Notes under the pieces: generated by a model | What the model was told of the DNA's origin: nothing | What the model saw: the letters and a program-made list of their open reading frames with translations, nothing else | Database searches by the model: none | DNA from: Isoperla grammatica | Lineage: Eukaryota; Arthropoda; Insecta; Plecoptera; Perlodidae | DNA: 64,000 nt | Direction: 5' to 3' | Assembly: GCA_945910005.1 (NCBI GenBank) | Contig: CAMDTW010000165.1 | Coordinates: 434,001-498,000, forward strand | Translations under genes and position numbers: made by a program | Part shown: in pieces, positions 27,701 through 40,071 of the stretch | Position numbering within the stretch: position 1 is the stretch's first letter | Layout of the letters: each line of letters opens with the position of its first letter

Positions 27701-28744
27701 AGCGAGGAAACATGCGTTGTTTTCATATGTTGCATGTAGTTGCTCTCATGTCACTGACTTTACGCAGGGTTTATCACGTACAGTCACCTTCACAAGCGAG
27801 GAAACACGCGTTGTCTTCATATGTTGCATGTAGTTGCTCTCATGTCACTGACTTAGCGCAGGGTTTATCACGTACAGTCACCGTCACAAGCGAGGAAGCA
27901 TGCGTTGTCTTAATATGTTGCATGTAGTTGCTCTCATATCACTGACTTAGCGCAGGGTTTGTCACGTACAGTCACCTTCACAAGCGAGGAAACATGCGTT
28001 GTCTTCATATGTTGCATGTAGTTGCCCTTATGTCACTGACTTAGCGCAGGGTTTATCAAGTACAGTCACCGTCACAATAGAGAAAACATGCATTGTCTTC
28101 ATATGTTGCATGTAGTTGCTCTCATGTCACTGACTTAGCGCAAGGTTTATCACGAACAGTTACCTTCACATCGAGGAAACATGCGTTGTCTTCATATGTT
28201 GCATGTAGTTGCTCTCATGTCACTGACTTAGCGCAGGCTTTATCAAGTACAGTCACCTTCACAAGCGAGGAAACATGCGTTGTCTTCATATGTTGCATGT
28301 AGTTGCTCTCATGTCACTGACATAGCGCAGGGTTTATCAAGTACAGTCACCTTCACAAGCAAGGAAACATGCGTTGTCTTCATATGTTGTATGTAGTTGC
28401 TCTCATGTCACTGACTAAGGGCAGGGTTTATCAAGTACAGTCACCTTCACAAGCGAGGAAGCATGCGTTGTCTTCATATGTTGCATGTAGTTGCTCTCAT
28501 GTCACTGACTTAGCGCAGGGTTTATCAAGTACAGTCACCTTCACAAGCGTGGAAACATGTTTTGTCTTCATATGTTGCATGTAGTTGCTCTCATGTCACT
28601 GACTTAGCGCAGGGTTTATCAAGTACAGTCACCTTCACAAGCGAGGAAACATGCGTTGTCTTCATATGTTGCATGTAGTTTCTCTCATGTCACTGACTTA
28701 GCGCAGGGTTTATCAAGTACACTCACCTTCACAAGCGAGGAAAC
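24794..28744. repeat. Core unit U3, class K, 42-mer (3,951 bp)
   Basis: This unit is 1,695 bp (18 monomers) shorter than U1. The junction lies near 28,585, where sequence equivalent to U1 position 17,949 jumps to the equivalent of about 19,645. That removes the TATTATG 97-bp monomer and the ACAATATAGAAAGC monomer. Class K is marked by GCGCGGGGTT (about 26,256), GCAATGTAATC (about 26,395), CATAAGTTGC (about 26,970), CATTGTCTTCAAATG (about 27,340) and AAACACGCG (about 27,803). It lacks the E-class CGAGGAACATG. Confidence 0.85.
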
Positions 28745-30150
28745 ATGCGTTGTCTTCATATGTTGCATGTAGTTGCTCTCATGTCACTGACTTTGCGCAG
28801 AGTTTATCAAGTACAGTCACCTTCACAAGCGAGGAAACATGCGTTGTCTTCATATGTTGCATGTAGTTGCTCTCATGTCACTGACTTAGCGCAGGGTTTA
28901 TCAAGTACAGTCACCGTCACAAGCGAGGAAACATGCGTTGTCTTCATATGTTGCATGTAGTTGCTTTCATGTCACTGACTTAGCGCAGGGTTTTTTCAAG
29001 TACAGTTACCTTCACAAGCGAGGAAATATGCGTTGTCTTCATATGTTGCATGTAGTTGCTCTCATGTCACTGACATAGCGCAGGGTTTATCAAGTACAGT
29101 CACCGTCACAATAGAGAAAACATGCGTTGTCTTCATATGTTGCATGTAGTTGCTCTCATATCACTCACTTAGCGCAGGGTTTATCAAGTATAGTCACGGT
29201 CACAATATAGAAAACATGCGATGTCTTCATATGTTGCATGTAGTTGCTCTCATATCACTGACTTAGCGCTGGGTTTATCAAGTACAGTCACCGTCACAAG
29301 CGAGGAAACATGCGTTGTCTTCATATGTTGCATGTAGTTTCTCTCATGTCACTGACTTAGCGCAGGGTTTATCAAGTACACTCACCATCACAAGCGAGGA
29401 AACATGCGTTGTCTTCATATGTTGCATGAAGTTGCTCTCATGTCACTACCTTGCGCAGGGTTTATCAAGTACAGTCACCTTCACAAGCGAGGAAACATGC
29501 GTTGTCTACATATGTTGCATGTAGTTGCTCTCATGTCACTGACTTAGCGCAGGGTTTATCAAGTACAGTCACCGTCACAAGCGAGGAAACATGCGTTGTC
29601 TTCATATGTTGCATGTAGTTGCTCTCATGTCACTGACTTAGCGCAGGGTTTTTTCAAGTACAGTCACCTTCACAAGCGAGGAAACATGCGTTGTCTTCTT
29701 ATGTTGCATGTAGTTGCTCTCATGTCACTGACTTAGCGCAGGGTTTTTTCAAGTACAGTCACCTTCACAAGCGAGGAAACATGCGTTGTCTTCATATGTT
29801 GCATGTAGTTGCTCTCATGCCACTGACATAGCGCAGGGTTTATCACGTACAGTCACCGTCACAAGCGAGAAAACATGCGTTGTCTTCATATGTTGCATGT
29901 AGTTGCTCTCATATCACTGACTTAGCGCAGGGTTTTTCACGTACAGTCACCGTCACAAGCGAGGAAACATGCGTTGTCCTAATATGTTGCATGTAGTTGC
30001 TCTCATGTCACTGACTTAGCGCAGGGTTTATCAACACAGTCACCGTCACAAGCGAGGAAACATGCGTTGTCCTAATATGTTGCATGTGGTTGCTCTCATG
30101 TCACCGACTTAGCGCAGGGTTTATCAAGTACAGTCACCTTCACAAGCGAG
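26050..30150. repeat. 3,951-bp tandem duplication, first copy
   Basis: From about 26,050 to 30,200 the sequence matches 30,000-34,150 at a constant offset of 3,951, including rare changes (GCGCGGGGTT, CATAAGTTGC, AAACACGCG, TCTTCTTATG). The left limit lies after 26,005, where this copy has CGAGAAAACATG and its partner has CGAGGAAACATG. The high identity of both copies suggests a recent event. Confidence 0.85.
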
Positions 30151-32695
30151 GAAACATGCGTTGTCTTCATATGTTGCATGTAGTTGCTCTCATGTCACTG
30201 ACTTAGCGCGGGGTTTATCACGTACAGTCACCTTCACAAGCGAGGAAACATGCGTTGTCTTCATATGTTGCATGTAGTTGCTCTCATGTCACTGACTTAG
30301 CGCAGGGTTTATCAAGTACAGTCACCGTCACAAGCGAGGAAACATGCAATGTAATCATATGTTGCATGTAGTTGCTCTCATGTCACTGACTTAGCGCAAA
30401 GTTTATCAAGTACAGTCACCGTCACAAGCGAGGAAACATGCGTTGTCTTCATATGTTGTATGTAGTTGCTCACATGACACTGACTTAGCGCAGGGTTTAT
30501 CAAGTACAGTCACCATCACAAGCGAGAAAACATGCGTTGTCGTCATATGTTGCATGTAGTTGCTCTCATGTCACTGACTAAGCGCAGGGTTTATCAAGTA
30601 CAGTCACCGTCACAAGCGAGGAAACATGCGTTGTCTTCATATGTTGCATGTAGTTGCTCTCATGTCACTGACTTAGCGCAGGGTTTATCAAGAACAGTAC
30701 CCGTCACAAGCGAGAAAACATGCGTTGTCTTCATATGTTGCATGTAGTTGCTCTCATGACACTGACTTAGCGCAGGGTTTATCAAATACAGTCACCATCA
30801 CAAGCGAGAAAACATGCGTTGTCGTCATATGTTGCATGTAGTTGCTCTCATGTCACTGATTTAGCGCAGGGTTTATCAAGTACAGTCACCGTCACAAGCG
30901 AGGAAACATGCGTTGTCTTCATAAGTTGCATGTAGTTGCTCTCATGTCACTGACTTAGCGCATGGTTTATCAAGTACAGTCACCGTCACAAGCGAGGAAA
31001 CATGCGTTGTCTTCATATGTTGCATGTAGTTGCTCTCATGTCACTGACTTAGCGCAGGGTTTATCAAGTACAGGCACCGTCACAAGCGAGGAAACATGCG
31101 TTGTCTTCATATGTTGCATGTAGTTGCTCTCATGTCACTGACTTAGCGCAGGGTTTATCAAGTACAGTCAACGTCACAAGCGAGGAAACATGCATTGTCT
31201 TCATATAATGTTGCATGTACTTGCTCTCATGTCACTGACTTAGCGCAGGGTTTATCACGTACAGTCACCGTCACAAGCGAGGAAACATGCATTGTCTTCA
31301 AATGTTGCATGTAGTTGCTCTCATGTCAGTGACTAAGCGCAGGGTTTATCACGTACAGTCACCGTCACAAGCGAGGAAATATGCGTTGTCCTCATATGTT
31401 GCATGTAGTTGCTCTCATGCCATTGACATAGCGCAGGGTTTATCAAGTACAGTCACCTTCACAAGCGAGGAAACATGCGTTGCCATCATATGTTGCATGT
31501 AGTTGCTCTCATGTCACTGACTTAGCGCAGGGTTTATCACGTACATTCACCTTCACAAGCGAGGAAACATGCGTTGTCTTCATATGTTGCATGTAGTTTC
31601 TCTCATGTCACTGACTTACCGCAGGGTTTATCAAGTACAGTCACCGTCACAAGCGAGGAAACATGCGTTGTTTTCATATGTTGCATGTAGTTGCTCTCAT
31701 GTCACTGACTTTACGCAGGGTTTATCACGTACAGTCACCTTCACAAGCGAGGAAACACGCGTTGTCTTCATATGTTGCATGTAGTTGCTCTCATGTCACT
31801 GACTTAGCGCAGGGTTTATCACGTACAGTCACCGTCACAAGCGAGGAAGCATGCGTTGTCTTAATATGTTGCATGTAGTTGCTCTCATATCACTGACTTA
31901 GCGCAGGGTTTGTCACGTACAGTCACCTTCACAAGCGAGGAAACATGCGTTGTCTTCATATGTTGCATGTAGTTGCCCTTATGTCACTGACTTAGCGCAG
32001 GGTTTATCAAGTACAGTCACCGTCACAATAGAGAAAACATGCATTGTCTTCATATGTTGCATGTAGTTGCTCTCATGTCACTGACTTAGCGCAAGGTTTA
32101 TCACGAACAGTTACCTTCACATCGAGGAAACATGCGTTGTCTTCATATGTTGCATGTAGTTGCTCTCATGTCACTGACTTAGCGCAGGCTTTATCAAGTA
32201 CAGTCACCTTCACAAGCGAGGAAACATGCGTTGTCTTCATATGTTGCATGTAGTTGCTCTCATGTCACTGACATAGCGCAGGGTTTATCAAGTACAGTCA
32301 CCTTCACAAGCAAGGAAACATGCGTTGTCTTCATATGTTGTATGTAGTTGCTCTCATGTCACTGACTAAGGGCAGGGTTTATCAAGTACAGTCACCTTCA
32401 CAAGCGAGGAAGCATGCGTTGTCTTCATATGTTGCATGTAGTTGCTCTCATGTCACTGACTTAGCGCAGGGTTTATCAAGTACAGTCACCTTCACAAGCG
32501 TGGAAACATGTTTTGTCTTCATATGTTGCATGTAGTTGCTCTCATGTCACTGACTTAGCGCAGGGTTTATCAAGTACAGTCACCTTCACAAGCGAGGAAA
32601 CATGCGTTGTCTTCATATGTTGCATGTAGTTTCTCTCATGTCACTGACTTAGCGCAGGGTTTATCAAGTACACTCACCTTCACAAGCGAGGAAAC
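28745..32695. repeat. Core unit U4, class K, 42-mer (3,951 bp)
   Basis: This unit repeats U3's K-class markers at an offset of 3,951 (30,207, 30,346, 30,921, 31,291 and 31,754) and the same 18-monomer junction near 32,536. Its first part differs from U3: CATATGTTGC where U3 has CATTTGTTGC near 24,900, and ACAATATAGAAAAC where U3 has ACAATAGAGAAAAC near 25,250. So the first part is E-like. U4 is a product of the duplication described at 26,050-34,150. Confidence 0.85.
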
Positions 32696-34150
32696 ATGCG
32701 TTGTCTTCATATGTTGCATGTAGTTGCTCTCATGTCACTGACTTTGCGCAGAGTTTATCAAGTACAGTCACCTTCACAAGCGAGGAAACATGCGTTGTCT
32801 TCATATGTTGCATGTAGTTGCTCTCATGTCACTGACTTAGCGCAGGGTTTATCAAGTACAGTCACCGTCACAAGCGAGGAAACATGCGTTGTCTTCATAT
32901 GTTGCATGTAGTTGCTTTCATGTCACTGACTTAGCGCAGGGTTTTTTCAAGTACAGTTACCTTCACAAGCGAGGAAATATGCGTTGTCTTCATATGTTGC
33001 ATGTAGTTGCTCTCATGTCACTGACATAGCGCAGGGTTTATCAAGTACAGTCACCGTCACAATAGAGAAAACATGCGTTGTCTTCATATGTTGCATGTAG
33101 TTGCTCTCATATCACTCACTTAGCGCAGGGTTTATCAAGTATAGTCACGGTCACAATATAGAAAACATGCGATGTCTTCATATGTTGCATGTAGTTGCTC
33201 TCATATCACTGACTTAGCGCTGGGTTTATCAAGTACAGTCACCGTCACAAGCGAGGAAACATGCGTTGTCTTCATATGTTGCATGTAGTTTCTCTCATGT
33301 CACTGACTTAGCGCAGGGTTTATCAAGTACACTCACCATCACAAGCGAGGAAACATGCGTTGTCTTCATATGTTGCATGAAGTTGCTCTCATGTCACTAC
33401 CTTGCGCAGGGTTTATCAAGTACAGTCACCTTCACAAGCGAGGAAACATGCGTTGTCTACATATGTTGCATGTAGTTGCTCTCATGTCACTGACTTAGCG
33501 CAGGGTTTATCAAGTACAGTCACCGTCACAAGCGAGGAAACATGCGTTGTCTTCATATGTTGCATGTAGTTGCTCTCATGTCACTGACTTAGCGCAGGGT
33601 TTTTTCAAGTACAGTCACCTTCACAAGCGAGGAAACATGCGTTGTCTTCTTATGTTGCATGTAGTTGCTCTCATGTCACTGACTTAGCGCAGGGTTTTTT
33701 CAAGTACAGTCACCTTCACAAGCGAGGAAACATGCGTTGTCTTCATATGTTGCATGTAGTTGCTCTCATGCCACTGACATAGCGCAGGGTTTATCACGTA
33801 CAGTCACCGTCACAAGCGAGAAAACATGCGTTGTCTTCATATGTTGCATGTAGTTGCTCTCATATCACTGACTTAGCGCAGGGTTTTTCACGTACAGTCA
33901 CCGTCACAAGCGAGGAAACATGCGTTGTCCTAATATGTTGCATGTAGTTGCTCTCATGTCACTGACTTAGCGCAGGGTTTATCAACACAGTCACCGTCAC
34001 AAGCGAGGAAACATGCGTTGTCCTAATATGTTGCATGTGGTTGCTCTCATGTCACCGACTTAGCGCAGGGTTTATCAAGTACAGTCACCTTCACAAGCGA
34101 GGAAACATGCGTTGTCTTCATATGTTGCATGTAGTTGCTCTCATGTCACT
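30151..34150. repeat. 3,951-bp tandem duplication, second copy
   Basis: This is the partner of the preceding copy. The match ends near 34,155: at 30,207 the sequence is GCGCGGGGTTTATCACG, while at 34,158 it is GCGCAGGGTTTATCAAG and class E sequence begins. The K to E switch therefore coincides with the duplication boundary. Confidence 0.83.
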
Positions 34151-37100
34151 GACTTAGCGCAGGGTTTATCAAGTACAGTCACCTTCACAAGCGAGGAAAC
34201 ATGCGTTGTCTTCATATGTTGCATGTAGTTGCTCTCATGTCACTGACTTAGCGCAGGGTTTATCAAGTACAGTCACCGTCACAAGCGAGGAAAAATGCAT
34301 TGTAATCATATGTTGCATGTAGTTGCTCTCATGTCACTGACTTAGCGCAAAGTTTATCAAGTACAGTCACCGTCACAAGCGAGGATACATGCGTTGTCTT
34401 CATATGTTGTATGTAGTTGCTCTCATGGCACTGACTTAGCGCAGGGTTTATCAAGTACAGTCACCATCACAAGCGAGAAAACATGCGTTGTCGTCATATG
34501 TTGCATGTAGTTGCTCTCATGTCACTGACTAAGCGCAGGGTTTATCAAGTACAGTCACCGTCACAAGCGAGGAAACATGCGTTGTCTTCATATGTTGCAT
34601 GTAGTTGCTCTCATGTCACTGACTTAGCGCAGGGTTTATCAAGAACAGTACCCGTCACAAGCGAGGAAACATGCGTTGTCTTCATATGTTGCATGTAGTT
34701 GCTCTCATGACACTGACTTAGCGCAGGGTTTATCAAATACAGTCACCATCACAAGCGAGAAAACATGCGTTGTCGTCATATGTTGCATGTAGTTGCTCTC
34801 ATGTCACTGATTTAGCGCAGGGTTTATCAAGTACAGTCACCGTCACAAGCGAGGAAACATGCGTTGTCTTCATATGTTGCATGTAGTTGCTCTCATGTCA
34901 CTGACTTAGCGCATGGTTTATCAAGTACAGTCACCGTCACAAGCGAGGAAACATGCGTTGTCTTCATATGTTGCATGTAGTTGCTCTCATGTCACTGACT
35001 TAGCGCAGGGTTTATCAAGTACAGGCACCGTCACAAGCGAGGAAACATGCGTTGTCTTCATATGTTGCATGTAGTTGCTCTCATGTCACTGACTTAGCGC
35101 AGGGTTTATCAAGTACAGTCAACGTCACAAGCGAGGAAACATGCATTGTCTTCATATAATGTTGCATGTACTTGCTCTCATGTCACTGACTTAGCGCAGG
35201 GTTTATCACGTACAGTCACCGTCACAAGCGAGGAAACATGCGTTGTCTTCAAATGTTGCATGTTGTTGCTCTCATGTCAGTGACTTAGCGCAGGGTTTAT
35301 CACGTACAGTCACCGTCACAAGCGAGGAAATATGCGTTGTCCTCATATGTTGCATGTAGTTGCTCTCATGCCATTGACATAGCGCAGGGTTTATCAAGTA
35401 CAGTCACCTTCACAAGCGAGGAAACATGCGTTGCCATCATATGTTGCATGTAGTTGCTCTCATGTCACTGACTTAGCGCAGGGTTTATCACGTACATTCA
35501 CCTTCACAAGCGAGGAACATGCGTTGTCTTCATATGTTGCATGTAGTTTCTCTCATGTCACTGACTTACCGCAGGGTTTATCAAGTACAGTCACCGTCAC
35601 AAGCGAGGAAACATGCGTTGTTTTCATATGTTGCATGTAGTTGCTCTCATGTCACTGACTTTACGCAGGGTTTATCACGTACAGTCACCTTCACAAGCGA
35701 GGAAACATGCGTTGTCTTCATATGTTGCATGTAGTTGCTCTCATGTCACTGACTTAGCGCAGGGTTTATCACGTACAGTCACCGTCACAAGCGAGGAAGC
35801 ATGCGTTGTCTTAATATGTTGCATGTAGTTGCTCTCATATCACTGACTTAGCGCAGGGTTTGTCACGTACAGTCACCTTCACAAGCGAGGAAACATGCGT
35901 TGTCTTCATATGTTGCATGTAGTTGCTCCCATGTCACTGACTTAGCGCAGGGTTTATCAAGTTCAGTCACCGTCACAATAGAGAAAACATGCATTGTCTT
36001 CATATGTTGCATGTAGTTGCTCTCATGTCACTGACTTAGCGCAAGGTTTATCACGAACAGTTACCTTCACATCGAGGAAACATGCGTTGTCTTCATATGT
36101 TGCATGTAGTTGCTCTCATGTCACTGACTTAGCGCAGGCTTTATCAAGTACAGTCACCTTCACAAGCGAGGAAACATGCGTTGTCTTCATATGTTGCATG
36201 TAGTTGCTCTCATGTCACTGACATAGCGCAGGGTTTATCAAGTACAGTCACCTTCACAAGCGAGGAAACATGCGTTGTCTTCATATGTTGTATGTAGTTG
36301 CTCTCATGTCACTGACTAAGGGCAGGGTTTATCAAGTACAGTCACCTTCACAAGCGAGGAAACATGCGTTGTCTTCATATGTTGCATGTAGTTGCTCTCA
36401 TGTCACTGACTTAGCGCAGGGTTTATCAAGTACAGTCACCTTCACAAGCGTGGAAACATGTTTTGTCTTCATATGTTGCATGTAGTTGCTCTCATGTCAC
36501 TGACTTTGCGCAGGGTTTATCAAGTACAGTCACCTTCACAAGCGAGGAAACATGCGTTGTCTTCATATGTTGCATGTCGTTGCTCTCATGTCACTGACTT
36601 AGCGCAGGGTTTATCAAGTACAGTCACCTTCACAAGCAAGGAAACATGCGTTGTCTTCATATGTTGTATGTTGTTGCTCTCATGTCACTGACTTAGCGCA
36701 GGGTTTATCAAGTATAGTCACCTTCACAAGCGAGGAAACATGCGTTGTCTTCATATGTTGCATGATGTTGCTCTCATGTCACTGACTTAGCGCTGGGTTT
36801 ATCAAGTACAGTCACCGTCACAAGCGAGGAAACATGCATTGTCTTCATATTATGTTGCATGTACTTGCTCTCATGTCACTGACTGAGCGCAGGGTTTATC
36901 AAGTACAGTCACCGTCACAAGCGAGGAAACATGCGTTGTCTTCAAATGTTGCATGTAGTTGCTCTCATGTCAGTGACTTAGCGCAGGGTTTATCACGTAA
37001 AGTCACCGTCACAAGCGAGGAAATATGCGTTGTCCTCATATGTTGCATGTAGTTGCTCTCATGCCATTGACTTAGCGCAGGGTTTATCAAGTACAGTCAC

Positions 37101-38095
37101 CGTCACAAGCGAGGAAACATGCGTTGTCATCATATGTTGCATGTAGTTGCTCTCATGTCACTGACTTAGCGCAGGGTTTATCACGTACAGTAACCTTCAC
37201 AAGCGAGGAAACATGCGTTGTCTTCATATGTTGCATGAAGTTTCTCTCATGTCACTGACTTACCGCAGGGTTTATCAAGTACAGTCACCTTCACAAGCGA
37301 GGAAACATGCGTTGTCTTCATATGTTGCATGTAGTTGCTCTCATGTCACTGACTTAGCGCAGGGTTTATCACGTACAGTCACCTTCACAAGCGAGGAAAC
37401 ATGTGTTGTCTTCATATGTTGCATGTAGTTGCTCTCATGTCACTGACTTAGCGCAGGGTTTATCACGTACAGTCACCTTCACAAGCGAGGAAACATGAGT
37501 TGTCCTCATATGTTGCATGTAGTTGCTCTCATGTCACTGACTTAGCGCAGGGTTAATCTCGTACAGTCACCGTCACAAGCGAGGAAACATGCGTTGTCTT
37601 CATATGTTGCATGTAGTTGCTTTTATGTCACTGACTTAGCGCAGGGTTTATCAAGTACAGTCACCGTCACAAGCGAGGAAACATGCGTTGTCCTAATATT
37701 TTGCATGTAGTTGCTGTCATGTCACTGACTTAGCGCAGGGTTTATCACGTACAGTCACCTTCACAAGCGAGGAAACATGCATTGCCTTCATATGTTGCAT
37801 GTAGTTGCTCTCATGTCACTGACTTATCGCAGGGTTTATCAAGTACAGTCACCGTCACAATATAGAAAGCATGCGTTGTCTTCATATGTTGCATGTAGTT
37901 GCTCTCTTGTCACTGACTTAGCGCAAGGTTTATCAAGTATAGTCACCGTCACAATAGAGAAAACATGCGTTGTCTTCATATGTTGCATGTAGTTGCTCTC
38001 ATGTCACTGACTTAGCGCAGGGTTTATCAAGTACAGTCACCGTGACAAGCGAGGAAACATGCGTTGTCCTCATATGTTGCATGTAGTTGCTCTCA

Positions 38096-38111
38096 TCCCA
38101 AGTAGCACAAA
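38096..38111 (+). repeat. Left terminal inverted repeat
   Basis: TCCCAAGTAGCACAAA at the left boundary pairs imperfectly with the right terminus. Five outer bases and the AGCACA core agree. Mismatches lie at positions 6-8 and 15. The exact first base is ambiguous by one because the T at 38,096 may belong to the satellite. Confidence 0.72.
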
Positions 38112-38256
38112 GTGATGGATTTCTTATGGAATACTGTAGCACGTCCAGCACCCGAGCTTATGGAAAAGCACTGGAGGTGCGCTTGTGGAACGCATAGTGG
38201 ATTTGGCACAGCTTCCAGAAGTTTCCCACAAGCGGATTTTAGATAATGGCCCACTA

Positions 38257-38505
38257 GCGGAACGCTGTAGGAAATCCAGCAGTGAAGGGGTAACCATACT
38301 GCTGGATTAACTGCAGTGGAACGCCAACATTCAACAACCTTTTTGTGCTGGATATATGCTTGTGGAACGCGAGCGGAACACTGTAGGAATTCCAGCAGTA
38401 ATGAGCGGGACATACTGCTGGATTAACTGCAGTGGAACGCTAACATTCCACAACTTTTTTGTGCTGGATATATGCTTGTGGAACGCGAGCGGAACACTGT
38501 AGGTG
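38257..38505. repeat. 116-bp subterminal tandem repeat (~2.1 copies)
   Basis: Two copies begin GCGGAACGCTGTAGG (38,257) and GCGGAACACTGTAGG (38,373), and a third starts at 38,489. The period is 116 bp. Shared internal blocks are ATACTGCTGGATTAACTGCAG and GCTGGATATATGCTTGTGG. The motifs GGAACGC, CCAGCAG and CTGCAG also occur in the 51-bp minisatellite at the other end, so the two subterminal regions are related. Such repeats often carry transposase-binding sites. That role is inferred here. Confidence 0.85.
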
Positions 38506-39686
38506 AACCAAAGCAGTTTATCGACAACTAGCGGATTTCCGGCAAAATTCCATTTGTTTTAAATCAATGCAATTTGTACAGAGTTTGTTGGAAATGAGTA
38601 GTCTTCCTGCAGTTTTCCATCACTTGTAGGACTGACTTACATCGCTAACAAATAACATAGATCAAAATAAGCCGGTTCTCATGGTCACTGTTCGGTCCTA
38701 GCATCTCGCCACTTTGAGATTGCGTTGTTAAATTAAACTAACAAAACTTTGCATTGTTTCAGTAAGGAGAAGAGGATGATTATTGTAAAATACTAGTCGC
38801 ATGTAGTAATATAAATGTGCACGCGTTTTATACTTTGTCATTACGACGCACTAAAGAATAGAAGTACCAAAACCATGTTGCTAGAATACGTAAAATTGTA
38901 TGAAAATATGCGATTGTAATCACATTTTAAATAAACAAACGTACATAAATTACGTTCATTACGGATAATAATTGTTTAGTTTCATTATGAAAGTAACAAA
39001 TACGAACATGCGTTCCAGGAACAGTCAAGACTATCAACCAGCAATAAAGCCTACGTTCATCTGCACCACACTTGAAATCATCATAATTACAAACAGTGTA
39101 TTACATACAGTGTATTTGAAACAAATATGGATCAATCTTGTGAGATGGTAGCTACCTGTTCACACACAGAGTAATCACAATGCCAATTGCTAAATTAGAT
39201 GATAGATGTAGGAAATATGGATTCGGGTTGCTTAAAATACAATATGAAATTGAGGTACAAAGCAATTTCATTTTATCAAAACTACTTACAATTCACAAAT
39301 AACATTACATACCACAGTGTATTGCATATACAATTCTACAGTAGAGTTGTATAATTTAAACAATGTTACAATGTTACGTCAAGATTCAAAACCAACACAT
39401 TAAAAGGACCGTCTTCGCAAAAAAGGTGGCATATGGATTGTCATAACGTAACGTCATGCCAAAGGAACTACGTACTGGAGCTCACACAAAAGTTAAATCA
39501 TAATTCTCTGCTTTGATGGATATGTTTCCATGGTTACCTTCAAGCCACACACAAAAACTCGACTTTTTACAATTTCATACTTTATTACGTCTTCGTTTCC
39601 TCCGATTATTAATGTGGGCATACAAAATGTATGTACACATAAACAGTAATCCAAAAGTTTAAACACCATAGCATTACTTAAATATA
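38506..39686. other. AT-rich single-copy interior of element, left part
   Basis: About 1.2 kb of unique AT-rich sequence follows the 116-bp repeat. I see no open frame that looks protein-coding, no RNA gene and no repeat in it. Candidate polyadenylation-type AATAAA strings occur near 38,929 and 39,042 on the plus strand, but they are expected by chance at this base composition. Confidence 0.6.
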
Positions 39687-39696
39687 CTAAAAAAAA

Positions 39697-39960
39697 ACAC
39701 TCTTTGGGACAGTCGCACGAACATACAATGTTAAATTCACGGCTGTAAACGCACGTGTTATTGCAGTATAATTCATATCGGATAGTGCTCGGGAGGCGTC
39801 TCGGACGGACGACCTTGCGCATTTAAGCGTTATATTAGCAGGCCCGCGTAGGCGTAGCGTCACACTACAATTCGAATTGTAATCTGAAGTCGCCAATTGC
39901 GATTGTTGTTGTTGTTGTTGTTCGGCTTCTATTCTGTTTTCGCGCTAATCCGGCGTCCAT
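39697..39960. other. CpG-rich patch inside the element
   Basis: This block of about 260 bp is strikingly richer in G+C and in CpG than the AT-rich flanks (for example CTCGGGAGGCGTCTCGGACG near 39,788, and CGCGTAGGCGTAGCGTCAC near 39,843). It ends in a (GTT)n run at 39,904-39,922. Overlapping open frames occur here on the minus strand (up to 109 codons), but none is recognisable. The composition suggests a captured promoter-proximal or exonic fragment of a host gene. That is inference. Confidence 0.5.
39904..39922. repeat. (GTT)n trinucleotide run
   Basis: About six GTT units lie at the border of the CpG-rich patch. On the minus strand they read as ACA/CAA repeats within the short frames of the exon-like region. 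Confidence 0.85.
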
Positions 39961-40071
39961 CTCCAACCTTTACAATGACATGGATGTCACTGAACACTTC
40001 ATGTCTTGCAGAGGCTGTGCATGATTGAATGTCATTGACTTGGGCAGTTTTGGAGTTGGCTCTCAAAGCAA
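39929..40071 (-). pseudogene. Exon-like fragment with splice acceptor, possible captured gene piece
   Basis: On the minus strand an AT/pyrimidine-rich tract ends in TTTATTTTAG (AG at 40,073-40,072). The following sequence stays open for 46 codons in phase 2 (first full codon GCT at 40,069), up to TAG at 39,931-39,929. The other two frames stop within 3 and 13 codons. The predicted peptide is mixed and non-repetitive, with a segment DIHVIVKVGDGRRI near its end. A GTAAAG that could act as a donor lies inside, after CATGTCATT (about 39,978). I do not recognise the protein. It could be an exon carried by the transposon or a chance frame. There is no start codon context or downstream exon to prove expression. 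Confidence 0.35.

Larger units (their letters stand above)
1..38095. repeat. 94-bp satellite array, left arm
   Basis: Head-to-tail copies of a 94-bp monomer run without a break up to the transposon junction. Landmarks in each monomer, counting from GTCACTGAC as position 1, are TTAGCGCAGGG (10-20), TATCAAGTACAGTCACC (23-39), CACAAGCGAGGAAACATGCG (42-61), CATATG (69-74) and TTGCATGTAGTTGCTCTCAT (75-94). By hand count the consensus is about 45% GC. Common substitutions are AAGTAC/CGTAC after TATC, and CACCTTC/CACCGTC. Rarer monomers differ in length by 1-4 bp. All copies lie in one orientation. No gene, RNA gene or other element is visible between them. I do not recognise the monomer as a named satellite family. 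A role in centromere or heterochromatin structure is inferred only from the satellite type. Confidence 0.98.

Noticed and set aside
342..38000. Dozens of plus-strand open frames of 69-108 codons encoding similar peptides (ending ...TCVVFICCM)
   Set aside because: Each starts at a recurring ATG or TTG in one monomer and stops at the recurring TAG in CATGTAG two monomers later. 94 = 3x31+1, so each monomer shifts frame by one. The peptides change frame at each monomer and are by-products of the period, not a gene family.
38093..38413. 106-codon minus-strand frame at the left end of the element
   Set aside because: It crosses the satellite-transposon junction and the 116-bp repeat, so it cannot be an ancient conserved gene. 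No domain is recognisable.
38929..39047. AATAAA strings as polyadenylation signals
   Set aside because: They lie in AT-rich DNA with no upstream coding sequence, so chance occurrence is the simplest reading.
39493..39896. Two overlapping minus-strand frames (109 and 69 codons) in the CpG-rich patch
   Set aside because: They overlap in different frames and neither has a recognisable motif. Only the acceptor-linked exon-like frame next to them is kept, at low confidence.
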